From contig JAEORG010000035.1 in NCBI GenBank assembly GCA_016841005.1, positions 31,759-95,758 of the forward strand: a stretch of DNA of 64,000 nt, given 5' to 3'. A program made the translations under genes and the position numbers. Below are positions 33,375 to 42,862 of the stretch, one piece after another (position 1 is the stretch's first letter; the number at the start of each line of letters is the position of its first letter). Origin of the DNA: Candidatus Thorarchaeota archaeon. Lineage in GTDB: Archaea; Asgardarchaeota; Thorarchaeia; Thorarchaeales; Thorarchaeaceae. The notes below the pieces were generated by a model that saw only the letters and a program-made list of their open reading frames with translations, ran no database searches and was not told the origin of the DNA.

Positions 33375-36300
33375 GTGGTATACGATATGATAGAACCAAA
33401 AGATGCATTGATTGAATTTGATACGTCTAAGATTATTGGGAACCACTTGCAATGGTTTAGATTGATTTGGCTGGTGGGTATACTGAGTTGTGGATGTTAT
33501 CTTTTAGTCGTGTATATGTTACCCTTGATTGGATTATTGTATGTCGTGATAATTCCGAATAGATTGGTAGTTGAATTGATTCTCTTTGCGCTTCCTATAA
33601 TTTCTGGTGGAGCACTTACTCAACATCATATAACAAACGAGCAGGTACGTATCTCTGTTGATGACGAATTTTTACTTTTTGAGATATATGACAGAGTTAT
33701 AGGATTGATTTGCTTAGAATTACTAACAGCATCTGGATCAATTCTTACTTACGATGAAAAGCCAATGTATAATATAGCAATGCTGCTTGCAATACGATCT
33801 GGCATGGACAAGAGAACAAATTTCGCCTATGAGGTGAGTGTCGTTTCTGGCGAACCATCTCTTCGTATTTTCATTTCTGCTTCTGGGGCTAGTAAAGATG
33901 AAATAAGAGAGATTCTGAGACGTGAAGCAACAAGAACAGAAGCAATTTTGTTATCGTCGCTTGAAAATGTTGAGATTAGAATACCTAAAGGAGAAGACCT
34001 TAATGAAATTGTGCAAGCATCTTATGGAGAAAGTCTTGTATTTGATGGTTCATTACCAAAATATGATTCTAGAATGAAGTTGCTTCTGGTTCAGGGTATT
34101 CCAAAAGTGACACCGACCGAAAAATCTTCTCAGATTGGCACGTTCATCTCATCTGCATTGAAACAGGGATATTCTTTGTCTTTGATATGTACCTTCTCAA
34201 AAGCCAAACCTGGTAAAGAAAAGAAAGAGATGGAACGAAAATGGAAAAGCATTAGAGCAAAAGAAAGACAGAGTGAAGATTCTCTTGCGGATCAGGCCAG
34301 GAAAAAAGAATTGATTGATAAATATGAAGAGATGAACGCAAACTCTGGATGGTTTAATTCATCAATATATTTAGTCGTTCAGGATGATGATTTGGTTGAT
34401 TCAAAGTCTTTAGTTGAGGGAGTAAAAGGACTAGTTTTGTCATTATGGGGAGGTGATGATAGTATATCTATTAATGAAAAGGTGGTTAATCGAGGACTAT
34501 CTTCCAAGATTTTTATGAAAAGGCACATAAAATCACAAAGATTACATGTTGGAAAATTAGCAGCTTTTGTAAATACTCCCGTACAGCAGCTTCCAGTAAT
34601 AGCTCCAACAGAAGCCCCAATATTCCAAATTCCTTCTACTGATTTAATAGAGAATGAACTTGATCTTGGTTGGGCGGTTTTTGGAGGACGACATCTTAGC
34701 AAGGTTGGTATGCGTGTTGATTGGCTACGAGAACATGTTGCGGTTCTGGGAGCTACTGGTACTGGGAAAACAACACTTGTCAAAAAACTTGTTTCCGAAC
34801 TGTCAACAAAAACTAATGTCCCATGGTGGATTTTTGATGTCAAGGGTTCTGAATATTCTGATTTGTCCAAATTAGGTGGTGTGACTCTTCTAAGACCTGG
34901 ATTAGACCCAACATTTGCGATTGATTTCTTCGATACGGAATTTACTGGTAAAAATCAAGCACATTCCACATTTTCGCTTCTTCGTGAATTACTTCAAGAA
35001 AACAATTCTTCAGAATTGTCACCAGCAATGGAAAGGTTGCTTAGGGAATCTGTTTTGGCTGCAGCCCAGGACGCTGTCGAGGGAAATTCAATAGAAACTC
35101 TTGTCAAGAAAGTGAAAGAACTTGCAGGAAATGACAAATCCGGACAGATGACAAGAGACGCTCTTCTGAATAGACTTGAGATTATAACACGAGAACCTCT
35201 AGGTACAATACTTGGAGGCGGCTCAGATGCCCTTAAAATATCAGAAATGATGGACAAGCGAGTAGTATTTGATCTCAGGTATGTGTCACGTATTGGAGGA
35301 ATGGATGCTACACGATTACTCTATAATCTTGTAGCAAAGAGAATTTTTGATACTGCAATGAAAAGAGGAATTACACCAGGAGTGCATCATGTTGTTGTAC
35401 TTGAAGAGGCAAGTAACCTTGTACCCGAGAGCTATACTAGAAGCTCAGCTGCAGACATAACAACAGGAGAATCGATGGTTATGCTACAGCGTGCAACTGG
35501 ACAGGGAGTAATAGTCGTATCAACTCGTCCAAATATTTCTTCAAATATTCTAGCTAATACTTCGACAAAGGTTACCTTTAGATTACCTTATGACAGTACA
35601 GTAGGAGGCCGCTTCATGTCAATAGAACCTGCTCAGGAACAATATCTTAGAACATTACAACGTGGGAGGGCTCTTCTACTACTTCCTCTAACTGGAGCAT
35701 TTGAAATCGAAACAGAACCATTTGTGTTGTCAGATTATATTCCTGATTCGGTAATGACAGAATCAGTTATTCCTGAAACAGATAAATCAGAGGATAATGA
35801 GAAAACAATTGAGGAGGATATTTCTCTAGCTGAAGAATCATCAGTCACAAAACGAAAACCTGTGTTTGATAGAATTGGTGAATTTGCAAATCATGTTGTA
35901 GCTCAACTTGCGTCTAACGATGTCATGACTCAGGGAAGCATCAGTGATTTTTTGGCTACACTGGATTCAAAAATCACTGAAGAAGATGCATCAGAAATAC
36001 TTCGTGATCTTGTATCATTGTCGACTATTCAAAGAGAAGCCATTCCTTTAGTGCCAGGAGGATTCATTTATTCTCCTGTAGGGAAAGGTTTAGCTGCAGT
36101 TAAGAAGGTTATAATTGATTATCTAATAAATCGAATAGGAAGTTCTTGTCAATATAATGAAAACAATGAGGAAGGACCAGATATTTTCATTGACGACAGT
36201 GCAATTTTAATAATCCCAGAACATATTCGCGCTTCTTCTTTTGATTCTGTTGTAACAAGAATTAGACAACAAATGAGTATGCTAAGGAATGGAGTAAAGG

Positions 36301-37127
36301 AGCTCATAGTTATTATTAGAGGTAGTGTAGCAGCAGCTAAACTTAGAGAGATATTGGACAAATCCGAAGAGTTTGATGCAGTATCAGTTGTTTCTGCATT
36401 TCCTAGTTCGCTTGACAAATTAATTGAAAGTTTAGCTGGCGAAACTCCTAGACCTAGACAAAAACATCTTAATTTGTCTGAAAATGACCCTGAATCAGGC
36501 AAGGTAGGACTAATTGAAGCAGTTCACGAAGTAGGACCTGCAACAAGCCGAGCTGTCCAGATGCGTTTATGGTTTGGTTTGATTCAAGATTTTGTGGATA
36601 TCTCGAATGGGTTGGTAATTTGGGAATCTTTGCTGGAATTCATCGCTACTACAGCGCTACAATCTAAGAAAGGTAGATCTGCACCTATGAATGAAGAAGA
36701 AGGAAGACGAGCTCTGACTGAGTTACTTGCAGATGAAGCACTTGTTGCAATAAGAATGGGAGCAAATGAATCTCTCATAGATCTGGAAGAAGGACTTTGG
36801 ATTGTAAATGCAACCGTTCTGAAAGAATTCAAAGATCAAGCAATACAAGAACTAGAAGATGAATTGAAGAAAAGGAATAATCCTATTGCCAAAGGACATG
36901 GTTACTACGATATATGCACTACCAAGAAATCGTTTGTTGTATTCCCAACACAACAGGAACTTAATACATTATTACGTCTTCATAGTGATGTGGCGTGTAG
37001 AATATGTACCTCCACTGAGGTTGTATGCATACTTACCGCTGCAGAATATCTTGATGATACAGTTGTGACTCCTTCTAATTTGAAAATGAGAACTATGGAT
37101 GATGGATTGACCTCAATAGTTGTCTAG
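33375..37127 (+). CDS. membrane-anchored HerA/VirB4-like ATPase
   Basis: A 1250-residue P-loop ATPase. Residues about 28-95 hold two hydrophobic segments (LIWLVGILSCGCYLLVVYML; LILFALPIISGGAL). After an intracellular domain, the motor has Walker A GATGTGKTTL (about 456-465), Walker B HHVVVLEEASNLVPE, and the STRPNISSNILANTSTKVTFR stretch typical of HerA/VirB4 translocases. The C-terminal 450 residues are helical and unassigned. The start is GTG 33375 or ATG 33387. The layout suggests a DNA- or protein-pumping ATPase at the membrane, as in type IV secretion. The nearby pilin/ATPase genes could be related, but the spacing makes that unproven. Confidence 0.82.
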   Translation: MVYDMIEPKDALIEFDTSKIIGNHLQWFRLIWLVGILSCGCYLLVVYMLPLIGLLYVVIIPNRLVVELILFALPIISGGALTQHHITNEQVRISVDDEFLLFEIYDRVIGLICLELLTASGSILTYDEKPMYNIAMLLAIRSGMDKRTNFAYEVSVVSGEPSLRIFISASGASKDEIREILRREATRTEAILLSSLENVEIRIPKGEDLNEIVQASYGESLVFDGSLPKYDSRMKLLLVQGIPKVTPTEKSSQIGTFISSALKQGYSLSLICTFSKAKPGKEKKEMERKWKSIRAKERQSEDSLADQARKKELIDKYEEMNANSGWFNSSIYLVVQDDDLVDSKSLVEGVKGLVLSLWGGDDSISINEKVVNRGLSSKIFMKRHIKSQRLHVGKLAAFVNTPVQQLPVIAPTEAPIFQIPSTDLIENELDLGWAVFGGRHLSKVGMRVDWLREHVAVLGATGTGKTTLVKKLVSELSTKTNVPWWIFDVKGSEYSDLSKLGGVTLLRPGLDPTFAIDFFDTEFTGKNQAHSTFSLLRELLQENNSSELSPAMERLLRESVLAAAQDAVEGNSIETLVKKVKELAGNDKSGQMTRDALLNRLEIITREPLGTILGGGSDALKISEMMDKRVVFDLRYVSRIGGMDATRLLYNLVAKRIFDTAMKRGITPGVHHVVVLEEASNLVPESYTRSSAADITTGESMVMLQRATGQGVIVVSTRPNISSNILANTSTKVTFRLPYDSTVGGRFMSIEPAQEQYLRTLQRGRALLLLPLTGAFEIETEPFVLSDYIPDSVMTESVIPETDKSEDNEKTIEEDISLAEESSVTKRKPVFDRIGEFANHVVAQLASNDVMTQGSISDFLATLDSKITEEDASEILRDLVSLSTIQREAIPLVPGGFIYSPVGKGLAAVKKVIIDYLINRIGSSCQYNENNEEGPDIFIDDSAILIIPEHIRASSFDSVVTRIRQQMSMLRNGVKELIVIIRGSVAAAKLREILDKSEEFDAVSVVSAFPSSLDKLIESLAGETPRPRQKHLNLSENDPESGKVGLIEAVHEVGPATSRAVQMRLWFGLIQDFVDISNGLVIWESLLEFIATTALQSKKGRSAPMNEEEGRRALTELLADEALVAIRMGANESLIDLEEGLWIVNATVLKEFKDQAIQELEDELKKRNNPIAKGHGYYDICTTKKSFVVFPTQQELNTLLRLHSDVACRICTSTEVVCILTAAEYLDDTVVTPSNLKMRTMDDGLTSIVV

Positions 37128-37939
37128 ACTCTTATTCTCGTACAGAGGGTCTGATTTCCTTGGAGAAGTGAAGATAATCGTCCTGTGACAGTCAGATTAA
37201 ATATGATTACTTCAACACCGGACTCTGATATAGTTAGAAGATCACTGATTTTTCTTCTCATACCACCTGTCACATCTGTAGTACTTGATGGACCTGCAAT
37301 TCCTAGGACTTCTTCCTTATTTATATCATTAACAATTGGAATCACTTTTGCATTTGGGTTATCCTCGGGATTTGAGTCTAGTAGTCCATCTACGTTAGTT
37401 CCTACAAGTACCCTATCTATATCTAATTGCTTGGTTAGAAATGCCAATATGGTATCGCCGCTCAAGATTGACGCTCCTCGTATAATGTCATAACAAACGT
37501 CTCCATGTGTGATGATAATGTGTTCAGCAGCTAAAGTCCTGTGAAATACATCAAGATTGAAGCTTTGAATTTTCCCGTTCTCTAGTATTGCTGATGTAAA
37601 AGGTGGTATCACAACTGAACTTACTCCATTTGATTCCAATATAGACTCTATTCCAAGTGAAAGAACAGTCATATTATGCCTAATCAATGGAATACCAGAT
37701 ATGAGCTTTGTAGAGGATGTTTTGGGATTTCCAAAACCGTATTTATGAGCTGCCTGGTGACCATGAGCGCCACCTCCTAGGACTATAAGAAGAGGATGAC
37801 TTGAATAGGATTTGATTTCGTTTGCAATTCTTGCTACAATTTTTTCATTAATGACTGGAGGTGTTAACTCCTTTCTCGTTATCACCGAACCACCCAGTTT
37901 TAGCAAAGTCAATTTTGTCAATTGGTTCACTGCAGACAA
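37124..37939 (-). CDS. isopentenyl phosphate kinase
   Basis: Amino-acid-kinase-fold enzyme that phosphorylates isopentenyl phosphate in the archaeal alternative mevalonate pathway to lipids. Motifs: LLKLGGSVITRKE, VLGGGAHGHQAAHKYGF (His-containing glycine loop), ITHGDVCYD, SGDTILAFLTKQ and GTNVDGLLDSNP, then TGGMRRKISDLL. The 271-residue length fits. It has the N-terminal GG-rich loop shape of IPK rather than UMP kinase. It overlaps the upstream ATPase gene tail to tail by 4 bp. Confidence 0.87.
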   Translation of the reverse strand: MSAVNQLTKLTLLKLGGSVITRKELTPPVINEKIVARIANEIKSYSSHPLLIVLGGGAHGHQAAHKYGFGNPKTSSTKLISGIPLIRHNMTVLSLGIESILESNGVSSVVIPPFTSAILENGKIQSFNLDVFHRTLAAEHIIITHGDVCYDIIRGASILSGDTILAFLTKQLDIDRVLVGTNVDGLLDSNPEDNPNAKVIPIVNDINKEEVLGIAGPSSTTDVTGGMRRKISDLLTISESGVEVIIFNLTVTGRLSSLLQGNQTLCTRIRV

Positions 37940-38001
37940 GTGAGGGGAAGATGCTTATGGAGATTGCTCTTTCTCAAAGAAGACTCACACATAAGACAAG
38001 G

Positions 38002-38009
38002 TTTTTATC
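38002..38009 (+). promoter_or_regulatory. TATA-like box for the S10 gene
   Basis: AAGG-TTTTTATC, 53-60 bp upstream of the S10 ATG, in a 122-bp gap between divergent genes. Confidence 0.45.
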
Positions 38010-38061
38010 CTAACCACATTCCGTTGGAACAAACGCCTGCCATAGCGGAAAGGGATTCAAA

Positions 38062-38373
38062 ATGACCCAAAGAGCAAGAATCAGACTATCAAGCACTAGC
38101 ACAGAACACCTTGATGGCGTTTGTAATCAAATTAGAAGAATTACTAGAAAGACAGGTGTCCGTATGTCAGGTCCTATTCCGCTGCCTACTCGCAGAATGG
38201 TAATCCCAACTCGAAAAACACCCTGTGGTCAAGGATCTGAATCATGGGATAAATGGGAAATGAGAGTTCATAAGCGTCTAATTGATATTGATGCTGATGA
38301 GAGAGCTATACGCCAAATCATGCGTGTACGGATTCCTGATTCTGTGTATATTGAAATTGAATTAACTGGATAA
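38062..38373 (+). CDS. rps10: 30S ribosomal protein S10 (uS10)
   Basis: A 103-residue small-subunit protein. The sequence [33 protein letters not shown] and [32 protein letters not shown] is standard archaeal uS10. In many archaea it follows the EF-1alpha gene; here it stands alone between isopentenyl phosphate kinase and glmS. Confidence 0.97.
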   Translation: MTQRARIRLSSTSTEHLDGVCNQIRRITRKTGVRMSGPIPLPTRRMVIPTRKTPCGQGSESWDKWEMRVHKRLIDIDADERAIRQIMRVRIPDSVYIEIELTG

Positions 38374-38465
38374 AGGCACTGAAATGTTCAGGTTCTCACC
38401 CTAACGCAAACTCTTTCTAGAGAAATCTCTCATGTGGTAATGCAAACTATTTGAGGAAAGAGAAT

Positions 38466-40289
38466 ATGTGTGGCATCATCGGAGTCATACAAGAAAAAGG
38501 TGAAGTAGCTCCATTTATACATCAAGCACTAAAGAGACTGGAATATAGGGGGTACGATTCTGTTGGTGTGACTACTATTTGCAATGGTGCGCTATGCACA
38601 AAGAAGGATAAGGGTAAGATTGATGATGTTCACAGGAAACTCAATCTCGACGATCTTCCTGGGCAAATAGGAATTGGCCATACTCGATGGGCAACGCATG
38701 GTATACCATCAATGTATAATTCTCATCCTCATTTTGACTGTAATGGAAAAATCGCAGTTGTTCATAATGGGGTGATTGATAATTTTCTTGAACTCCGAAA
38801 TGATTTGTTGAGCCGTGGACACTCTTTTGAATCTGAAACGGACACAGAGATAATACCTCATTTAATTGAAGAATGGATTGAAGATGGTCTGTCACTGAAA
38901 GAAGCTGTTAAGGAAGTAACAAAGTGCATTGAAGGAACCTATGCAGTAGTTGCAATGAGCATAAGTGAACCTAATAAAATTGTAGTAACTCGTGATGGAA
39001 ATCCTCTTGTTATTGGACGAAAAGACTCGACTTCGTATGTTTCATCGGATATACCAGCATTTTTACCGATGACAAATAACATGATTTTACTTCTAGATGG
39101 TGAAATCGCGACTCTAACTCTTAATGGAATTGAGATAGAAAAACTATCAGATGGTTCACAAGTCAATCGAGAAACTATCAAGATAAGTTGGACCGCGGAT
39201 CAAGCTCAGAAAGGTGGATTTCCACATTTCATGTTGAAAGAAATTCATGAACAACCTGAAGCAATTAGAAATACTCTACATCTTCGACAAGAAACACTTG
39301 ATGCTGCTGCTAAACTGATTTTAGGTGCAGAGAGAACCTTCTTTTTAGCCATGGGAACATCTGGACATGCAGCAATAGCTGGTAGACATATGTTTGCGTC
39401 TCTAGGGGGTGTTCTCCCATCTTTTGAACTTGCAAGTGATTTTCAGGACAGTGTATATCAGACAATCAATGAAGACGATCTTATTATCGCAATAACACAA
39501 TCAGGCGAAACAACTGATACTATAGCTGCAACAAAATTCGCAAAGAAACAAGGTGCAAAACTTTTAGCGATAACTAATGTAGTGGGGAGTTCTATTACGC
39601 GGCTTGCTAATCACACGATAATCACCCAAGCGGGTCCTGAAATTGGTGTTGCAGCTACTAAGACTTTCATGGTTCAACTGACTTCACTTGCTCAACTTGG
39701 CTTGGCAATTGGGAAAATGGGGTCAGTACTTGATATGGATATTCTAAGAAAAAAGAAAGACTCGCTTGAAAAATTACCAGAAATTGCATCTAATGTCATT
39801 GCCACCGAAGAAGAAAATGCTAGAAGAACGGCAGGGATTTATCATGCATATCCGAGTATGCTTTTCTTGGGCCGTGGTATCTCGATGGCAACGGCATTTG
39901 AAGGAGCTTTGAAGCTCAAGGAAATTGCGTATAATCATGCTGAGGGATACTCTGCAGGTGAATCAAAACATGGACCTATTGCATTAGTTCAGGACAAGTA
40001 CCCTGTTGTTTTTGTAGCTCCTAATGATGATACACGTGCAAGATTGATTGGAAACATAATGGAAATGAAATCAAGAGGCGCATCAATAATATCGGTGCTC
40101 GAAAAGGGTGATGAAGAACTGATGAGTCTATCAGATTCGATTTTTTCAATTCCTAGGGAAATTGAACCTGAGTTTTCAGTAATGCCATATATAATCCCTC
40201 TTCAACTTTTTAGTTATTATATGGCTACTAGAAAGGGATACGATCCTGATAAGCCAAGAAATCTGGCAAAATCTGTCACTGTACTATGA
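38466..40289 (+). CDS. glmS: glutamine-fructose-6-phosphate aminotransferase (isomerising)
   Basis: Makes glucosamine-6-phosphate from fructose-6-phosphate and glutamine, feeding amino-sugar and glycan synthesis. The start must be ATG 38466 so that the catalytic Cys2 is N-terminal (MCGIIGVI); GAGGAAAG lies just upstream. Residues 1-215 form the Ntn amidohydrolase domain (GHTRWATHG, HNGVIDN). Two SIS sugar-isomerase domains follow (FLAMGTSGHAAIAG; ITQSGETTDT; FLGRGISMATAFEGALKLKEIAYNHAEGYSAGESKHGP). The C-terminus KPRNLAKSVTVL is classical. Length 607 residues is normal. Confidence 0.97.
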   Translation: MCGIIGVIQEKGEVAPFIHQALKRLEYRGYDSVGVTTICNGALCTKKDKGKIDDVHRKLNLDDLPGQIGIGHTRWATHGIPSMYNSHPHFDCNGKIAVVHNGVIDNFLELRNDLLSRGHSFESETDTEIIPHLIEEWIEDGLSLKEAVKEVTKCIEGTYAVVAMSISEPNKIVVTRDGNPLVIGRKDSTSYVSSDIPAFLPMTNNMILLLDGEIATLTLNGIEIEKLSDGSQVNRETIKISWTADQAQKGGFPHFMLKEIHEQPEAIRNTLHLRQETLDAAAKLILGAERTFFLAMGTSGHAAIAGRHMFASLGGVLPSFELASDFQDSVYQTINEDDLIIAITQSGETTDTIAATKFAKKQGAKLLAITNVVGSSITRLANHTIITQAGPEIGVAATKTFMVQLTSLAQLGLAIGKMGSVLDMDILRKKKDSLEKLPEIASNVIATEEENARRTAGIYHAYPSMLFLGRGISMATAFEGALKLKEIAYNHAEGYSAGESKHGPIALVQDKYPVVFVAPNDDTRARLIGNIMEMKSRGASIISVLEKGDEELMSLSDSIFSIPREIEPEFSVMPYIIPLQLFSYYMATRKGYDPDKPRNLAKSVTVL

Positions 40290-40310
40290 GGGCTTTAAAT
40301 TGGATAGTAA

Positions 40311-40586
40311 GTGACAGGTCATTGTGTGAAACCAATGAATCTCTTCATGCTTCAAAGTCCACTGACTGATTTCGCTAATCTTATCGCTGGTTATTTTGCT
40401 GAGATATGGGAATTTCTTATTTTCATAGGTAGAATTTCAGCGGTAATTGTAGTCTTAGTTGGGGCTATTTTATGGTTTACTGAAGTAAATTCCAAAAGAG
40501 GAAAGGGATTGGTATTTAGTGGTATAATGCTTGCTATTATAGTTCAGTACTTTGTAACATATCCTCCTGCATTTATCCTCACATGA
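40311..40586 (+). CDS. small two-helix membrane protein (VirB2/TrbC-like?)
   Basis: A 91-residue protein with two transmembrane helices (IGRISAVIVVLVGAILWFT and GLVFSGIMLAIIVQYFVTY) joined by a short basic loop EVNSKRGKG. This two-helix layout resembles VirB2/TrbC pilin-like subunits, but similarity is too short to be firm. M9 (MNLFMLQ, 40335) is a possible start. It lies 21 bp after glmS and might be co-transcribed. Confidence 0.55.
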   Translation: MTGHCVKPMNLFMLQSPLTDFANLIAGYFAEIWEFLIFIGRISAVIVVLVGAILWFTEVNSKRGKGLVFSGIMLAIIVQYFVTYPPAFILT

Positions 40587-40596
40587 AGTATATCAC

Positions 40597-41808
40597 TTAG
40601 ATGAGGTCTTTAGAGATTATTTCCAAGTTATCACATAGATTATCGATATCGTTTGTACTATTATATGCATGAAGTGAAACTTGGATTATCCCTTCCTTAG
40701 AAGCTGTTTTCACAAGAGGATGAGCACAAAGTAAACCGCTCCGAACTGCAATATCAGATTCATCTAAAAACAAAGCAATATCATGACAGCTGATATCACC
40801 CTCATTACCTAAATTGAATCCAAAAATTGTCGAAGTTTCATCTGGAATTCCATAAAGCGAAACAGCGTCGATTTCATTGAGCCGTCTATGTAGGTGTTTG
40901 GCAAGTTCTTTCATGTGTGATTTCATACCTGAGGTCTTGAGTTTTTTGAGATATTCAATAGAAGATTGAAGACCTGCAATTGCTGGAACATTAAGCGTTC
41001 CTGATTCAAAGCGATCAGGAATGAGAGCTAATTCATAATTAGTTGGTTGCACATCTGCGACACTTGAACCTCCAAGTATACCAGGGATATGGTTAGCTCC
41101 CAAGGATTTCTCAATCCATTGTATTGCGAGTCCTGGAGGACTCATAAGTCCGATGTTTGCAGATGCAATTACAATGTCAGCTCCAGAATGTATAGCTTTT
41201 TCCTCATCAAATGCTATTGATTGAGTTGCATCGGTAAGAAGAATTGCGTCATTATCATGAGCTACTGATGCAACTTTCCTGAGATTATTACGAATACCCC
41301 ATCCAACCGTCGTTGTACATGCAGCTATAATTCCAGTATTGGAATCAACTAGATTATCAAGCTCCTCTAATTGCATCATTCCATTTTTATCGATGGGGAT
41401 TATCCTAATTTCTAGATGAAGAATTTGAGCTACTCTTTGAAGTGCAACCATTACTGAGTGCTCCTCATTCTCTGAGATAACAATTGAATTTCGTCCTTGT
41501 TTTTGCCAATCATAACCAAATGCAAACGACGCAACAGCTGAAGGTATTGATTTCTGAAAAGAAACTTGAGACGGATCAGTCTTCAAATATTCAGCTACAG
41601 ATTTTCTTGTTTTTTCAACGATTGCACTCCCTTGAGTTGTTAGTGAATGTGCACCACGGCGAGATGATGCGACAACATTATTGAGAAAGTTCTCAACGGA
41701 TTCAATTGCAATTTCTGGCACTAAAGTTGTACTTGAAGAATCGAAATACGCCATGGTGGGATTATTCTTTAGTAACGGAAAATCTGAACGGATATTCATG
41801 GCAGTCAC
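40597..41808 (-). CDS. class V aminotransferase-fold, cysteine desulfurase-like protein lacking the PLP lysine
   Basis: A 403-residue protein of the SufS/CsdA/NifS fold. Family marks are present: FPLLKNNPTMAYFDSSSTTLVP, ENEEHSVMVALQ, TDATQSIAFD and the cysteine loop RSGLLCAHP. The segment that should hold the PLP Schiff-base lysine (usually SGHK.LGPTG) reads ASANIGLMSPPG; there is no lysine, and the nucleotide sequence confirms this. It is therefore unlikely to be a normal desulfurase or aminotransferase. It may be a regulatory or scaffold paralogue, or use PLP in another way. Confidence 0.82.
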   Translation of the reverse strand: MTAMNIRSDFPLLKNNPTMAYFDSSSTTLVPEIAIESVENFLNNVVASSRRGAHSLTTQGSAIVEKTRKSVAEYLKTDPSQVSFQKSIPSAVASFAFGYDWQKQGRNSIVISENEEHSVMVALQRVAQILHLEIRIIPIDKNGMMQLEELDNLVDSNTGIIAACTTTVGWGIRNNLRKVASVAHDNDAILLTDATQSIAFDEEKAIHSGADIVIASANIGLMSPPGLAIQWIEKSLGANHIPGILGGSSVADVQPTNYELALIPDRFESGTLNVPAIAGLQSSIEYLKKLKTSGMKSHMKELAKHLHRRLNEIDAVSLYGIPDETSTIFGFNLGNEGDISCHDIALFLDESDIAVRSGLLCAHPLVKTASKEGIIQVSLHAYNSTNDIDNLCDNLEIISKDLI

Positions 41809-41863
41809 ATTAATCGGTTGAGAACAATCTCCTTTAATTGTGATGGTGTTTAGGGTTTAACTG

Positions 41864-42862
41864 ATGAATAATCCAATCGAAGGATATTTCCTTGTAACAA
41901 ACGAAGATTTGATTTTCGAAGTAAAAGGTGTTGTACATCCGCGCGATCGGTATATTGCTTATCTTAGATATGTGATAGACTCGTCTGGAAAAAGGAAATC
42001 TAGTGAAGGGAAATATTACAAGAAAATCTATCCTCTTAAAGACCGAGAACTATACCTCCAAGAGAATTATCCCTATTATCTACAGTTTGATGAAAGATAC
42101 AATCGTGTATTACAAGTAGTACAAAAAGAACAGGTTGCATATTTCCTGAATCCTGTTGATGGTTTGAATAGGATAAGAAACAGAGGCGTCCATACTACTC
42201 CTTTGCAAAGAGCTACTCTTGCTTTATCTGAGATACTTGTTGTTTCTTCTGGGATACCTCAGGAATCTTTGGGTGTAACAGGATCACAACTAGTGGATGT
42301 TACTACTAGAGAATCAGATATTGATTTAATAGTCTACGGAGAACAAGCTGGAATTCAACTATATAACACGCTTAGAAACAAGTATGATTCGATTGAAAAA
42401 ATACAGAGATATACTAATGAAAGACTTCAGCAACATGTGGAGTTTAGATGGGGAATAGGAAATCCGTATAATCAAATATTGGTTAAGATAGAACAAGAAA
42501 AAGTGCTACAGGGAATTTTCAATGGATTTGATTTTTTCATTAGATTAGTGAAGTATCCATCTGAAGCATCGTATGGATACCTTGATCGTGCATATCAGTC
42601 GATAGGAACACGTGTTCTAAATTGTCGTATATTAGATGATTCACAATCTATTTTCACACCTTGTGAATACCAAGTTAGTTGTGAAGATGTTTCCAGTCTT
42701 AGATGTATTATGAGCTATCGTGGAAGATATACAGAACATGTTCGTAAGGGAATGAATGTTGAAGTAAAAGGTAGGATGGAAAAAGTATTCCAGAATGATG
42801 GATCTCATTGGACACAAATAATACTTGGAGAAAACAATACAGATTACTTGGTTCCTATTTGA
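41864..42862 (+). CDS. archaeal nucleotidyltransferase-domain protein
   Basis: A 332-residue protein with a polymerase-beta-type nucleotidyltransferase motif in the middle: GVTGSQLVDVTTRESDIDLIVYG, with the DxD metal ligands. N- and C-terminal regions match the general pattern of a conserved archaeal protein of unknown substrate (N-terminal FLVTNEDLIFEVKGVVHP; C-terminal beta-rich GMNVEVKGRMEKVFQNDG). The reaction and target are unknown. It precedes a 491-bp noncoding region with an ORB. Confidence 0.8.
   Translation: MNNPIEGYFLVTNEDLIFEVKGVVHPRDRYIAYLRYVIDSSGKRKSSEGKYYKKIYPLKDRELYLQENYPYYLQFDERYNRVLQVVQKEQVAYFLNPVDGLNRIRNRGVHTTPLQRATLALSEILVVSSGIPQESLGVTGSQLVDVTTRESDIDLIVYGEQAGIQLYNTLRNKYDSIEKIQRYTNERLQQHVEFRWGIGNPYNQILVKIEQEKVLQGIFNGFDFFIRLVKYPSEASYGYLDRAYQSIGTRVLNCRILDDSQSIFTPCEYQVSCEDVSSLRCIMSYRGRYTEHVRKGMNVEVKGRMEKVFQNDGSHWTQIILGENNTDYLVPI

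Noticed and set aside
36149..36502. 117-codon minus-strand ORF
   Set aside because: Antisense shadow within the 1250-residue ATPase gene.
37997..38061. ORB in ATTCCGTTGGAACAAACG
   Set aside because: The dyad spacing and missing G-string do not match the ORB consensus; it is the ordinary S10 leader.
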